Below are positions 36,270-43,522 of a DNA stretch of 64,000 nucleotides, in pieces; position 1 is the first letter of the stretch, and each line of letters starts with the position of its first letter. This DNA is from CALDOK01 sp964481655. GTDB lineage: Bacteria > Myxococcota_A > UBA796 > JAFGLY01. A model generated the notes under the pieces. The model was not told the origin of the DNA. It made no database searches and was given only the letters and a program-made list of their open reading frames with translations. The stretch is taken from positions 11,254-75,253 of the forward strand of contig CAYZVO010000011.1 of the NCBI GenBank assembly GCA_964481655.1, in the 5' to 3' direction. Made by a program: the position numbers and the translations under genes.

Positions 36270-36737
36270 CTACCAGCCCTCGCGGTCCCAGGGATCGTCG
36301 AAGGGAGGGCCGGGCTGTGGGGGGCGGCGCGCGGGCCGCTCCACATGCACGAGCTCGCGGCGGCGGGGGCCGATCAGGAGCCGAAGACACCCCCGGATGC
36401 ACCAGCCCAGCAGCCGGAAGGGGGCGGTGATGAGCGCCCACAGGATGCGGACCTTCAACCCGGTCATCACCCGCTTGCCGAACAGCAGGCGCCCCACCGC
36501 GGCGAACAGCAGCAGGTAGAAACCCGCCGTGACCAGCAGCTGCAGCGGGTAGGGCAGCGACAGGACGAAGCCGACGATGAAGGGCTCGAGCAGCAGGAAG
36601 AGCACCAGCCCCACCAGGAAGCTCTTCACACGGGCGCGGCTGGCGATGCCCAGCATCAGGAACAAGCCGGCCAACGCGATGAGCAGGACCTCGCCGCCAG
36701 GGGGGACGAACCAGTAGAGCAGCTCGAGCAGGGCCAT
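36270..36737 (-). CDS. small three-segment membrane protein
   Basis: 155 residues; GGAG 6 bases before the ATG. Hydrophobic segments at about 14-31, 38-60 and 63-85 are followed by an amphipathic basic region ('GKRVMTGLKVRILW', 'CIRGCLRLLIGPRRRE') and a Pro-rich tail. No family recognised. It lies upstream of the VirD4-like ATPase on the same strand and could be its membrane partner, since the ATPase itself has no membrane segment (inference). Confidence 0.75.
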   Translation of the reverse strand: MALLELLYWFVPPGGEVLLIALAGLFLMLGIASRARVKSFLVGLVLFLLLEPFIVGFVLSLPYPLQLLVTAGFYLLLFAAVGRLLFGKRVMTGLKVRILWALITAPFRLLGWCIRGCLRLLIGPRRRELVHVERPARRPPQPGPPFDDPWDREGW

Positions 36738-36768
36738 GGGGTCTCCGGGCCGGGGGTCACAGGCTGAG

Positions 36769-36794
36769 ACGCAGCGCGGCGGCGAAGCAGGACG
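36769..36794 (-). promoter_or_regulatory. promoter-like element, degenerate copy 3 (CGTCCT-N14-CTGCGT)
   Basis: Minus strand: CGTCCT at 36794-36789 keeps the GTCC core, CTGCGT at 36774-36769, 14 bases apart, 31 bases before the ATG of the small membrane protein. It lies back to back with copy 4. Confidence 0.45.
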
Positions 36795-36806
36795 GCTTCG
36801 TCCGGA

Positions 36807-36832
36807 TGTCCGTCGGCCGGGGCCCCGTGCGT
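36807..36832 (+). promoter_or_regulatory. promoter-like element TGTCCG-N14-GTGCGT, copy 4
   Basis: TGTCCG 36807-36812 and GTGCGT 36827-36832, 14 bases apart, 29 bases before the GTG start at 36862. Forms a divergent pair with copy 3 within the 124-base gap. Confidence 0.6.
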
Positions 36833-36861
36833 GTCAGGGGTGAATCACCGCTGGAGATCCC

Positions 36862-37530
36862 GTGGCAGCGTCCATCCCTCCCCCGCGCTGGGTCGCGATC
36901 ACGAGCGTCGCCGTGGTCGTGGCGGCGCTGATGCTGGGCCTGTTCACAGCCCGGATCACGCTGCTGGACGAGCTGCTGCCCTGCCTGGCCCTCGACGGGC
37001 GGGAGGCGGACGGGGCTGTCCTGTCCTGGCTGCTGTGGCCCCTTGGGCTGCGGGGGCTGGCAGGGAACCGGGTCCTGGCCGTGCTGCTCGCGGGGCTGGG
37101 GCTGGGGCTCCCGCTGGCCGCCGGCGCGCTGGGGGCAGGCTGGTCCGGGCGGGGGCGTATCTGGCGAGCTGCGGTCGTGACGGTGGTGGTGATGGCGGGC
37201 GCCAGCGCTGCGTTCGACGGTGTGTTGGGGGCGACCGGGGTCGTGCGCACCACCCTGCACGCCCAGGCGCTGGAGCTCGGGATCGAGGATGGCGAGTGGT
37301 TCCAGCCCATCCTCCCCGCCCTGCACCAGGCCCTGCACCCCGGGGACTACCTGCTGGTCCACGACGACGGCCGCGAGCAGTCCGCCGACTTCGGCCGCCT
37401 GCCCTGGGGCGCACGCTGGGGTGCCGCGATGGCCGCCCTGTTCCTGGGGCTGCTGCCGGGGCTGACCGGGGGCTGGTGCCTCGCCCGCTCGAGCCGACGT
37501 GAACCAACGACGCCGGGAGGCCGTCCATGA
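36862..37530 (+). CDS. membrane protein with extracytoplasmic or internal domain
   Basis: 222 residues, GTG start with GGAG 5 bases upstream. Hydrophobic segments at about 10-28, 70-93, 103-122 and 183-203. Between the last two lies a soluble stretch (125-180) with 'DGEWFQPILPALHQALHPGDYLLVHDDG'. No family recognised. Its stop overlaps the next ATG (ATGA). The next gene has a similar plan (four segments with a soluble region ending in a sentence-like 'D.DGRE' motif before the last helix), so the pair may be diverged duplicates. Confidence 0.75.
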   Translation: MAASIPPPRWVAITSVAVVVAALMLGLFTARITLLDELLPCLALDGREADGAVLSWLLWPLGLRGLAGNRVLAVLLAGLGLGLPLAAGALGAGWSGRGRIWRAAVVTVVVMAGASAAFDGVLGATGVVRTTLHAQALELGIEDGEWFQPILPALHQALHPGDYLLVHDDGREQSADFGRLPWGARWGAAMAALFLGLLPGLTGGWCLARSSRREPTTPGGRP

Positions 37531-38243
37531 GCTCCATCCACCACGCTCGCACCCACCGGGTGGTCCTCCGTGGCCGCCTGGCCACCGCGCTGCAGGCCAC
37601 CCTCTTCGCCAGCGTGGCCCTGCTGGCCGGGGCCTGGGGCTGGATCATGCGCAGCACCGGGCTGCAGATCGTGCTGCCCTTCTTCGTGATCGACCGCTGG
37701 CTGGGGGACGTGCCCCTGCTGGGTGGCCCCCTGACGGCGTTGCTCGGGCCCGAAGCCTGCCTGATCGACCTGCTGGCCGGAGGGCTAGCCACCGGGGCGC
37801 TGATCATCTACGCCCTGGCCCTGCGCTGGAGCTGGAGGCTCCTCCTGCAGCCGAAGCTCGGGGTCTTCCGGACCCGGGCGGCGCGCCTGGGCGCCGTGGC
37901 CGTGCCCGCCGTGGTCTTGGGCCTGGGCGACCTCGAGCTCGGCGCCATCGAGGCCACCTACGCCGATCTGCTCATGCAGGCCGAGACCGAGCAGCAGCTG
38001 GACGCCATGCTGGAGCTGCCGCTGTCCTCCATCCCCACCGCCGAGCAGCTGGACGGCGAGGGCTGGGCCCTCATCGACGCCGACGGCCGCGAGCTGGCGC
38101 TGGACCACGGCTCCCTGGCCACCGCCGCCCGCTGCGGCGGCTGGCTCTTCCTGCTGGCCTACGGCCTCGTGCCCGCGGCCCTGCTCGCCGGTGGCGTCGC
38201 CATGGCGCGCCGCCGCTGGCGCGAGCTCCCCCACCAGCGCTGA
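37527..38243 (+). CDS. membrane protein, probable diverged paralogue of the preceding gene
   Basis: 238 residues. Hydrophobic segments at about 21-42, 80-98, 122-137 and 207-228; a soluble region (138-205) contains 'DLELGAIEATYADLL' and 'GWALIDADGRELALDHG', comparable to 'GDYLLVHDDGREQSADFG' in the preceding protein at the same place before the last helix. Coupled by ATGA to that gene. Function unknown; co-expressed with a very basic secreted protein downstream. Confidence 0.75.
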   Translation: MSSIHHARTHRVVLRGRLATALQATLFASVALLAGAWGWIMRSTGLQIVLPFFVIDRWLGDVPLLGGPLTALLGPEACLIDLLAGGLATGALIIYALALRWSWRLLLQPKLGVFRTRAARLGAVAVPAVVLGLGDLELGAIEATYADLLMQAETEQQLDAMLELPLSSIPTAEQLDGEGWALIDADGRELALDHGSLATAARCGGWLFLLAYGLVPAALLAGGVAMARRRWRELPHQR

Positions 38244-38255
38244 CCCGGAGGTCCT

Positions 38256-39119
38256 GTGCACAGTCCCGCCGCCCTCATCCTGATCGCCCTCGGCATCGGC
38301 GCCCTGGCCACCGAGCCCGCCCCACGGGATCACGCGACCCTGGCGATCGTCGGCGCCAGCCTGATCCCCGAAGCCCAGGCCCGTGCGCCGAGGCTGCGAC
38401 CCAGGCCGGTGAAGACGAAGCCCAAGGCGAAGGGCACGCCCAAGGCGAAGGCGAAGGGCAAGCCGAAGCCCAAGGCGAAGACCTCCAAGGCCCGGCGCAT
38501 CCCCACCACCGTCTACTCCATCTCGACCAAGAAGCTGACCGCCAAGCGGGTCAAGCAGAAGCGCTTCCGGGTGGGCGACATGGGCCGCCGGCCGGGGGGC
38601 AAGACCGTGAAAGGTCGTGGAGGCAAGGCACTGTACGGCGCCAGCTCCAAGTACGGCGCGCGCGCGGAGAAGCTGAAGGTCCGGACCGGCCAGCGCGGCC
38701 GCCCCAAGACCAAGGGCCCGGGTCGCCCGCGCAAGGAGTGGGGCATGGTGGAGTACCGCCTGAAGGCCCGCACCCAGCGCCGCGCGGTGGACACCCGCGG
38801 CTGGAAGCGCTCCCAGTATTACAGCTACGCCAACGTCCCCAAGGGCCAGCGCCGCGGCCTCATCAAGAACGGCGTGCCCGGCCCCAAGCTGTGCCGGAAG
38901 ATGAAGCAGCGCGCCGAGCGCGGCTACAAGCCAGGCCAGGCGTACAAGCCGGGGCGCAAGGCGGTCAGCGGCTCGAGGGCCCTGGTGGTCAACGGCCGCG
39001 GCGCCAAGAGCTCGGGCAAGAAGCGCAGCAACGTCATCCTGCCCTCGAACATGTTCCGCACCCAGAAGGGCAAGGCGAACAAGCACGTCACCCAGCCGAA
39101 GGGGACGGCGCTGCGGTGA
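38256..39119 (+). CDS. very basic secreted Lys/Arg/Gly-rich protein
   Basis: 287 residues from GTG 38256 (GGAGGT 4 bases upstream). A short signal-like start ('AALILIALGIGAL') is followed by a Lys-Pro-Ala tract ('KPKAKGTPKAKAKGKPKPKAK', residues about 55-75). The rest is a basic, Gly-rich region with an AT-hook-like 'GPGRPRKEW' near 150, and motifs 'WGMVEYRLKARTQRR' and 'NGVPGPKLCRKMKQRAE'. Estimated charge is extremely positive. Resembles a histone-H1-like tail joined to an unknown domain, but with a signal peptide. It may bind DNA or acidic polymer outside the cytoplasm. Its last codon lies in the large palindrome at 39116. Confidence 0.75.
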   Translation: MHSPAALILIALGIGALATEPAPRDHATLAIVGASLIPEAQARAPRLRPRPVKTKPKAKGTPKAKAKGKPKPKAKTSKARRIPTTVYSISTKKLTAKRVKQKRFRVGDMGRRPGGKTVKGRGGKALYGASSKYGARAEKLKVRTGQRGRPKTKGPGRPRKEWGMVEYRLKARTQRRAVDTRGWKRSQYYSYANVPKGQRRGLIKNGVPGPKLCRKMKQRAERGYKPGQAYKPGRKAVSGSRALVVNGRGAKSSGKKRSNVILPSNMFRTQKGKANKHVTQPKGTALR

Positions 39120-39213
39120 GTCGCGGGTCGTGACGGACTGGGCGTCATGGCCGGGCACTCGTGCCGGTGAGTGCCCGGTCGTGACGCCAAGGACGTCACC
39201 ACCTGCGACTCAC
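39116..39213. terminator. 98-base nested palindrome between convergent genes (bidirectional terminator?)
   Basis: Four nested inverted-repeat arms pair around an 8-base loop (39161-39168): 39116-39124 with 39205-39213 (9 bp), 39130-39135 with 39194-39199 (6 bp), 39141-39147 with 39182-39188 (7 bp), 39151-39160 with 39169-39178 (10 bp). Counting bases in the bulges, about 37 of 45 positions pair. It contains the stop codons of both flanking genes. There is no T-tract. The half-sites also repeat directly (GTGAGT...GGTCGTGACG twice), as in REP/BIME-type elements. Confidence 0.7.
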
Positions 39214-40922
39214 GCCGCCAGCTCGAGCCTCACGCGCTCGAGGAGGCCGCGGCGGTCCTGGGCGAGGCGCTCGAGGGCCGAGAGCACGCGCTGGTCGATG
39301 AGGAAGCCGCCGTCGGCGTCTTCGAGGACCAGGCCCTCGGGCAGGCCGCTGTCGCGCTGGCAGACCGCGCCGACCACGCGCTTGAGCAGCGCCTCCATGC
39401 GCACCGAGAGCCGGTAGACGCGGTCGGCGGTCACGGCCCAGCGGCCGTCGCTCATCTCGCAGGCGCCCACGCGCTGTACCAGGGAGCGCACGGTGTCGGG
39501 GCGCACGTCCCGCAGGACCGGGGCGAGGACCAGCTCGAGGCGGCGGTCGATGTGGCGGCCGCGCCAGGGACGCTGGGCCGCGCCGACCTCTTCCTCGATC
39601 AGGGCCTGGTTGGCCTGGCGCAGACCAGCGGGCAGGGCGGCCACGCCGCCGATGATGCCGGCGAAGGCGTAGACCACCGCCAGGCCCACGTCCCGCAGCA
39701 GCACCAGCACCACGGCCGGGAGCAGCAGGATGGCCAGCCAGGCTCCGGAGAACATGATGGCCACGGGGTCGAGGACGAAGGCCACCAGCATGGCCAGCAG
39801 GGCGGTGCCCTCGCCGCGCTGGAGGCACTCCACCGCGAACATGATGGAGTCGGACAGGCTGGAGCCCGAAGCACCAGCGCTGGTGGAGTCGAGCTTGGTC
39901 GGCAGGGCCTCGAGGGCCACCATGTGGGCGCCGCTGGTCATGGCCTGGTCCACGCGGGCCGCCATGCCGCCGGCGTCCCGGACCCGGGCGTCGGGCAGGG
40001 TCTGGATCTCGCCGATGATGCCGGCGACGTCCTGGAAGAGACCGTCCTGGGGCACCTGCACACCAGCCATGGCGCCGCGGAGCGCGAGCCAGGCCTCGGC
40101 GCGCTGGTTGTCGGCCTCGACCTCGGCCCGCATCACGGCCTGCAGGGTCTCGGCGCGCTCGTCGTTGACCTGGGCGCGGGTGGCCGCCTCGACGGTCTCC
40201 GGCTCGCCGTCGGCGACGATGGCGGTCGCCGCCTCGCTGGCCTCGAGGGCGATGGGGGCGTTGACCTGCTCCCGCAGCTCGCGCACGCGGTCGGCCTTTT
40301 CGGAGAAGGTCCCGGCGTGGCGCTCGGCGGCGCGGGCGATCTGGGCCAGGGCAGCCCAGCGGGGGCCCGGCCGGGGCGCCACGCCGTAGGCCCGGGCGAC
40401 CTCGGGGTCCAGCTGCCAGGTGCTCTGCTCCTTGGCGTAGGCGGCGATGCGCCCGTAGGTGGCCGCGGCCGCGTCGAGCTGGCCGAGCTGCTGGTCGAGC
40501 TGGGGGTTCACCCCGGCCAGCACGTCGTCCAGCCGCTCGGCGCCCTGCTCGAGCTGGTACTCGGTCAGGGCCTCGGCCCCGGCCAGGCGCTCGTGCAGGT
40601 CGAAGAAGCTGCCGGCCACGTTGACCGCCGCCGCCACCACCAGGATCAGGGCGCTGGTGGCGAAGGGGAAGTCGATGAGCGCTGCGACGTTGCGCAGCTG
40701 GCCACCGTGCAGCTCGAGGTGCTCCCGCACCGCGCGGGAGAGGTGGACGATCGCCAGGATCTCCACGAGGCCCACCACGATGGTCATGAGCCACAGCAGG
40801 GCGGGGTCCATGCCCCCGACCAGGAAGCGCTCCAGCGTGAAGTACAGGAAGTAGGACGAGACGGCGACCGTCCCGATGCTGGCCAGCTGGATGGTCAGGC
40901 CGAAGCGCGTGCTGCCGTGCAT
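39210..40922 (-). CDS. large membrane protein with long helical central domain
   Basis: 570 residues from ATG 40922 (GGAGG 4-5 bases upstream). Hydrophobic segments at about 12-32, 41-62, 85-107, then 372-393, 394-410 and 413-433. Between them lies a 260-residue Ala/Glu/Gln-rich region (110-370), probably long helices or coiled coil ('LTEYQLEQGAERLDDVLAG', 'VNDERAETLQAVMRAEVEA'). The tail (440-570) is charged and soluble. No family recognised; not a chemoreceptor, as there is no HAMP or signalling hairpin. Carries copy 5 of the promoter element upstream. Confidence 0.75.
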   Translation of the reverse strand: MHGSTRFGLTIQLASIGTVAVSSYFLYFTLERFLVGGMDPALLWLMTIVVGLVEILAIVHLSRAVREHLELHGGQLRNVAALIDFPFATSALILVVAAAVNVAGSFFDLHERLAGAEALTEYQLEQGAERLDDVLAGVNPQLDQQLGQLDAAAATYGRIAAYAKEQSTWQLDPEVARAYGVAPRPGPRWAALAQIARAAERHAGTFSEKADRVRELREQVNAPIALEASEAATAIVADGEPETVEAATRAQVNDERAETLQAVMRAEVEADNQRAEAWLALRGAMAGVQVPQDGLFQDVAGIIGEIQTLPDARVRDAGGMAARVDQAMTSGAHMVALEALPTKLDSTSAGASGSSLSDSIMFAVECLQRGEGTALLAMLVAFVLDPVAIMFSGAWLAILLLPAVVLVLLRDVGLAVVYAFAGIIGGVAALPAGLRQANQALIEEEVGAAQRPWRGRHIDRRLELVLAPVLRDVRPDTVRSLVQRVGACEMSDGRWAVTADRVYRLSVRMEALLKRVVGAVCQRDSGLPEGLVLEDADGGFLIDQRVLSALERLAQDRRGLLERVRLELAA

Positions 40923-40974
40923 GGTGCCTCCGAGGCGGCCGGGCGGGGATGGGGACGCCCGGACGTCCTTCATG

Positions 40975-41000
40975 ACGCACACGCGCGCGTGGGCCGGACA
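40975..41000 (-). promoter_or_regulatory. promoter-like element TGTCCG-N14-GTGCGT, copy 5
   Basis: Minus strand: TGTCCG 41000-40995, GTGCGT 40980-40975, 14 bases apart, 52 bases before the ATG at 40922. Divergent from copy 6, 45 bases away. Confidence 0.6.
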
Positions 41001-41045
41001 CCCACGGCCGACACAGCTGCATGTGTCACCCCAGACCCGCCGATG

Positions 41046-41071
41046 TGTCCGGGTCGCGAGCGTCGCTGCGT
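41046..41071 (+). promoter_or_regulatory. promoter-like element TGTCCG-N14-CTGCGT, copy 6
   Basis: TGTCCG 41046-41051, CTGCGT 41066-41071, 14 bases apart, 50 bases before the ATG at 41122. The downstream 16 bases (to 41087) also resemble those of copy 7 (shared CTGCGTCTGnCnG and TCGAGCGA). Confidence 0.62.
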
Positions 41072-41121
41072 CTGTCTGTTCGAGCGAGGGAGCCGACCCC
41101 GCCACCCACCAGGAGAGCGCG

Positions 41122-41265
41122 ATGACCCACAGCCACCACGTCAAGCCGGCCCACCCGGACCAGGACGCACCGGATCGCCGCGGGCTGTCCGTTCCTCCGC
41201 ACCGGGCGCGTCCACTGGAGGCGACCGACAGCCAGACCACCCCCCGGGGCGAGTACCACGGCTAG
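41122..41265 (+). CDS. 47-residue His/Asp/Pro-rich peptide, first gene of the E2/E1 operon
   Basis: ATG 41122 with AGGAG at 41111-41115, a good spacing, and a promoter-like element 50 bases upstream. The product starts 'MTHSHHVKPAH', is hydrophilic (Pro, His, Asp, Arg) and ends 'PRGEYHG' with a terminal Gly. It has no predicted fold and is too short for a beta-grasp ubiquitin-like protein. As the first gene before E2-like and JAB-E1 genes, it could be a Pup-like disordered modifier or a leader peptide; both are inference. A 7-bp hairpin follows before the E2 gene. Confidence 0.55.
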   Translation: MTHSHHVKPAHPDQDAPDRRGLSVPPHRARPLEATDSQTTPRGEYHG

Positions 41266-41278
41266 TCCACGCCACCCA

Positions 41279-41302
41279 GCGGCCGGCCTCCGGGTCGGCC
41301 GC
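41279..41302 (+). other. intercistronic hairpin between peptide and E2-like genes
   Basis: GCGGCCG (41279-41285) pairs perfectly with CGGCCGC (41296-41302) around a 10-base loop, 13 bases after the peptide stop and just before the GGAGGT of the next gene. No T-tract. It could protect the short upstream message from 3' decay or attenuate, giving more peptide than enzyme. Confidence 0.45.
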
Positions 41303-41314
41303 GCCGGAGGTCCC

Positions 41315-41695
41315 ATGATCCGCGCCAAGCACATCATCCGCCGACACAACCGGCACGCCCTGACCGCCGAGGAGGGCGACTACCTGGTCGCCATCGAAGA
41401 GGTCAGCGACACCGACGGGCGCATGTACAAGCTCGAGTACCGCAGCACCCCGGACGGACGACGCGCGGTCGCCTTCTGCCTCTACAACCCCTGGGGCGGG
41501 CTGGGGAACCCCAGCGCCGGCGAAGACTACCTGCGCGGCCACGTGGCCGAGGACGGCTTCATCTGCGTCGGCGACGGCTCGGACCGACGCCTCGAGGCCA
41601 GCCCCTTCGACCTGGACTTCACCATCCGCCGCGCGCGCTTCTGGTGCACGGCCTTCTCCTACCTGAAGGAGCACGGCTCCTTCCCCAACCCCTAG
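41315..41695 (+). CDS. E2-like (UBC-fold) ubiquitin-conjugating-type protein
   Basis: 126 residues, GGAGGT 4 bases before the ATG. The segment 'GHVAEDGFICVGDG' (H76, D80-G81, C84) follows the E2 pattern H-[PV]-x-x-x-D-G-x-I-C-h, in which the Cys is the catalytic residue that carries the modifier as a thioester. The beta strands before it ('YLVAIEEV', 'YKLEYRS', 'AVAFCLYNP') and helices after ('FDLDFTIRRARFWCTAFSYLKEHGSFPNP') match the order of a minimal UBC fold. The next gene encodes a JAB-E1 fusion, the usual partner of bacterial E2s. The Asn of eukaryotic HPN is replaced. Structure prediction would settle it. Confidence 0.6.
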   Translation: MIRAKHIIRRHNRHALTAEEGDYLVAIEEVSDTDGRMYKLEYRSTPDGRRAVAFCLYNPWGGLGNPSAGEDYLRGHVAEDGFICVGDGSDRRLEASPFDLDFTIRRARFWCTAFSYLKEHGSFPNP

Positions 41696-41726
41696 CCCAC
41701 GACCCTCACCCGCCCTGGAGACCGCC

Positions 41727-43520
41727 ATGTACGAGCTCGGCAAGACCCTCACCCGCCCCGTCCAGTTCCCCCGCCGGACCCGCGGCATGCTGCGCCGCCT
41801 GCACATGGCCTTCATCAACGGCGAGCAGACCCCGACGCACTTCGAGCGCATCACCACCACCCTGCTGCACGGGCGCCGCGACCTGCCCGAGTGCCTGTAC
41901 GAGGTCGATCCCGACGCCATGCCGGCTCCCTTCGCCATGTGCTTCACCCCCGACGCGCTGGACGCGCTGCTGGGGACGGTCGGCCGCCGCTACCCGGAGT
42001 CCGGCGCCAAGGGCTTCGGTCCCATGAACGGCATCGGCTTCGACCTGGTCGCCTTCGATGAGCGCGGCTCCGCCGCGGCCCAGGGCACCCTCTACAGCCC
42101 CGATGTGGAGTGGGGTGACGAGCAGTGCGCCTTCCACCTGGACCAGCCCGAACCCCGGCTGCGCCTGTGGACCGGCGACCTGCACAGCCACCCCGGCCGC
42201 TACGGCCGCCCCTCGCCCGAGGTGGGCGTGGGCCTGGGGGACCTCGGCTACGTGCGCAAGGTCTTCGAGCTCAACGAGGCGATGCAGTGGTTCCTGCTGC
42301 CCATCCTCACCCGCACCGGCCCCAGCTCCCGGCAGGTCGTCATCCACCCCTGGGTGGTGAGCCGCGACAACCCCACCCGGCCCCTGCTGGCCCCCGAGGT
42401 CCGGGTCTGCCCCGCCTCGGAGTTCCCCACCCGCGAGTTCAACCCCCGCTGGGTCGCCGGGGTGTCGAGCGAGCCCGCACCCGACGACGATCAGGTCGAG
42501 CGCGAGGCGCCCGAGATCCTCGAGCTCCAGCCCGCCACCCGGGCCCTCGGGGTGACCGCCTACCCCGTGCCCGACACCGTGCTGGCGGGGCACACCCTGA
42601 GCGACACCGCCGCCCTGCGCGATCAGCTGGTGAAGCGCCTGCGCGGCGTGGTCAGCCCCTCGTTCCACGAGCGCTGCGTGCTGGTGGTGGGCGTGGGCGC
42701 CGGCAGCCTGATGGTGGAGAAGCTGGCGCGGATGAGCCCCCGGGAGATCCGCATCTGCGACTTCGACGTCATCGAGGTCCACAACCTGGCCCGCACGGCC
42801 TACACCATGGAGGACGCCCTGCGGGAGCGCCACAAGACCGAGGCCCTCGCCGAGCGCCTGGTGGCCATCAACCCCACCGTGCGCGTGGTGAGCTACCAGG
42901 GCTCCCTCACCGAGGCCCCGCCGGAGCAGCTCGAGGAGATGTTCGACGGGGTGGACCTGGTCGTCGCGGGCACCGACAGCTTCGAGGCCCAGCGCCTGAT
43001 CAACACCATGGCGGTGGCCACCGGCACCCCGGCGCTGTTCGTGGGCATCTTCGAGAACGCCCAGGGCGGCCGCATCGTGGGCACCCTGCCCGAGCACACC
43101 GGCTGCTACCGCTGCGCGACCCCCGGCCGCTACGCCCAGGCGGAGCAAGGACAGGGGGCCGCGGCCACCGACCTGCACGGCGCCCACGGCTCCATCGCGG
43201 ACTGCCAGTTCATCGACATGGTGGCCCTCAAGCTGCTGGTGGCCATGCTGGAGCGGGACACCCCGAGCCAGGCCGGCCGCTTCTTCGACCACCTGGGCGA
43301 CCGCACCGAGGTGCAGCTGCGCTGCGACCCCGAGTTCGAGCACTACCGCGGCATGTGGGACGACGCGCTGGGCGACCTGCCCGACGACCAGTCCGGCGCC
43401 CTGCACGGGCTGATGCTGCACGCCATGGACACCGTGTGGCTGTCCAACCCGCCGGACGCCCACTGTCCGGACTGCGGCAGCCCGCGCGTCGAAGAGACCA
43501 GCACCCCCCAGGAGGACTGA
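41727..43520 (+). CDS. JAB (JAMM-like) + E1/ThiF fusion protein
   Basis: 597 residues, GGAG 6 bases before the ATG. N-terminal half (about 70-210): JAB/MPN fold with 'DLHSHPGRYGRPS' (H153, H155, S163). The JAMM Asp, expected three residues after the Ser, is Val166; the nearest Asp is D172. C-terminal half (about 290-520): E1/ThiF/MoeB-type adenylation domain with 'VVGVGAGS' (322-327) and 'DFDVIEVHNLAR' (D345, D347, E350, N353, R356). Cys pairs C460/C463 and C580/C583 probably bind Zn. It would adenylate a modifier's C-terminus for transfer to the E2-like neighbour; the JAB part normally removes or matures modifiers. Coupled by 2 bases to the ATPase gene. Confidence 0.82.
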   Translation: MYELGKTLTRPVQFPRRTRGMLRRLHMAFINGEQTPTHFERITTTLLHGRRDLPECLYEVDPDAMPAPFAMCFTPDALDALLGTVGRRYPESGAKGFGPMNGIGFDLVAFDERGSAAAQGTLYSPDVEWGDEQCAFHLDQPEPRLRLWTGDLHSHPGRYGRPSPEVGVGLGDLGYVRKVFELNEAMQWFLLPILTRTGPSSRQVVIHPWVVSRDNPTRPLLAPEVRVCPASEFPTREFNPRWVAGVSSEPAPDDDQVEREAPEILELQPATRALGVTAYPVPDTVLAGHTLSDTAALRDQLVKRLRGVVSPSFHERCVLVVGVGAGSLMVEKLARMSPREIRICDFDVIEVHNLARTAYTMEDALRERHKTEALAERLVAINPTVRVVSYQGSLTEAPPEQLEEMFDGVDLVVAGTDSFEAQRLINTMAVATGTPALFVGIFENAQGGRIVGTLPEHTGCYRCATPGRYAQAEQGQGAAATDLHGAHGSIADCQFIDMVALKLLVAMLERDTPSQAGRFFDHLGDRTEVQLRCDPEFEHYRGMWDDALGDLPDDQSGALHGLMLHAMDTVWLSNPPDAHCPDCGSPRVEETSTPQED

Positions 43521-43522
43521 TC

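Noticed and set aside
38256..39119. Histone H1-like nucleoid protein
   Set aside because: The Lys-Ala-Pro tract is H1-like, but there is a signal-like hydrophobic start and most of the protein is a different basic domain.
39116..39213. CRISPR repeat or transposon terminal repeat
   Set aside because: Only one palindromic unit is present; there is no array, spacer, target-site duplication or transposase.
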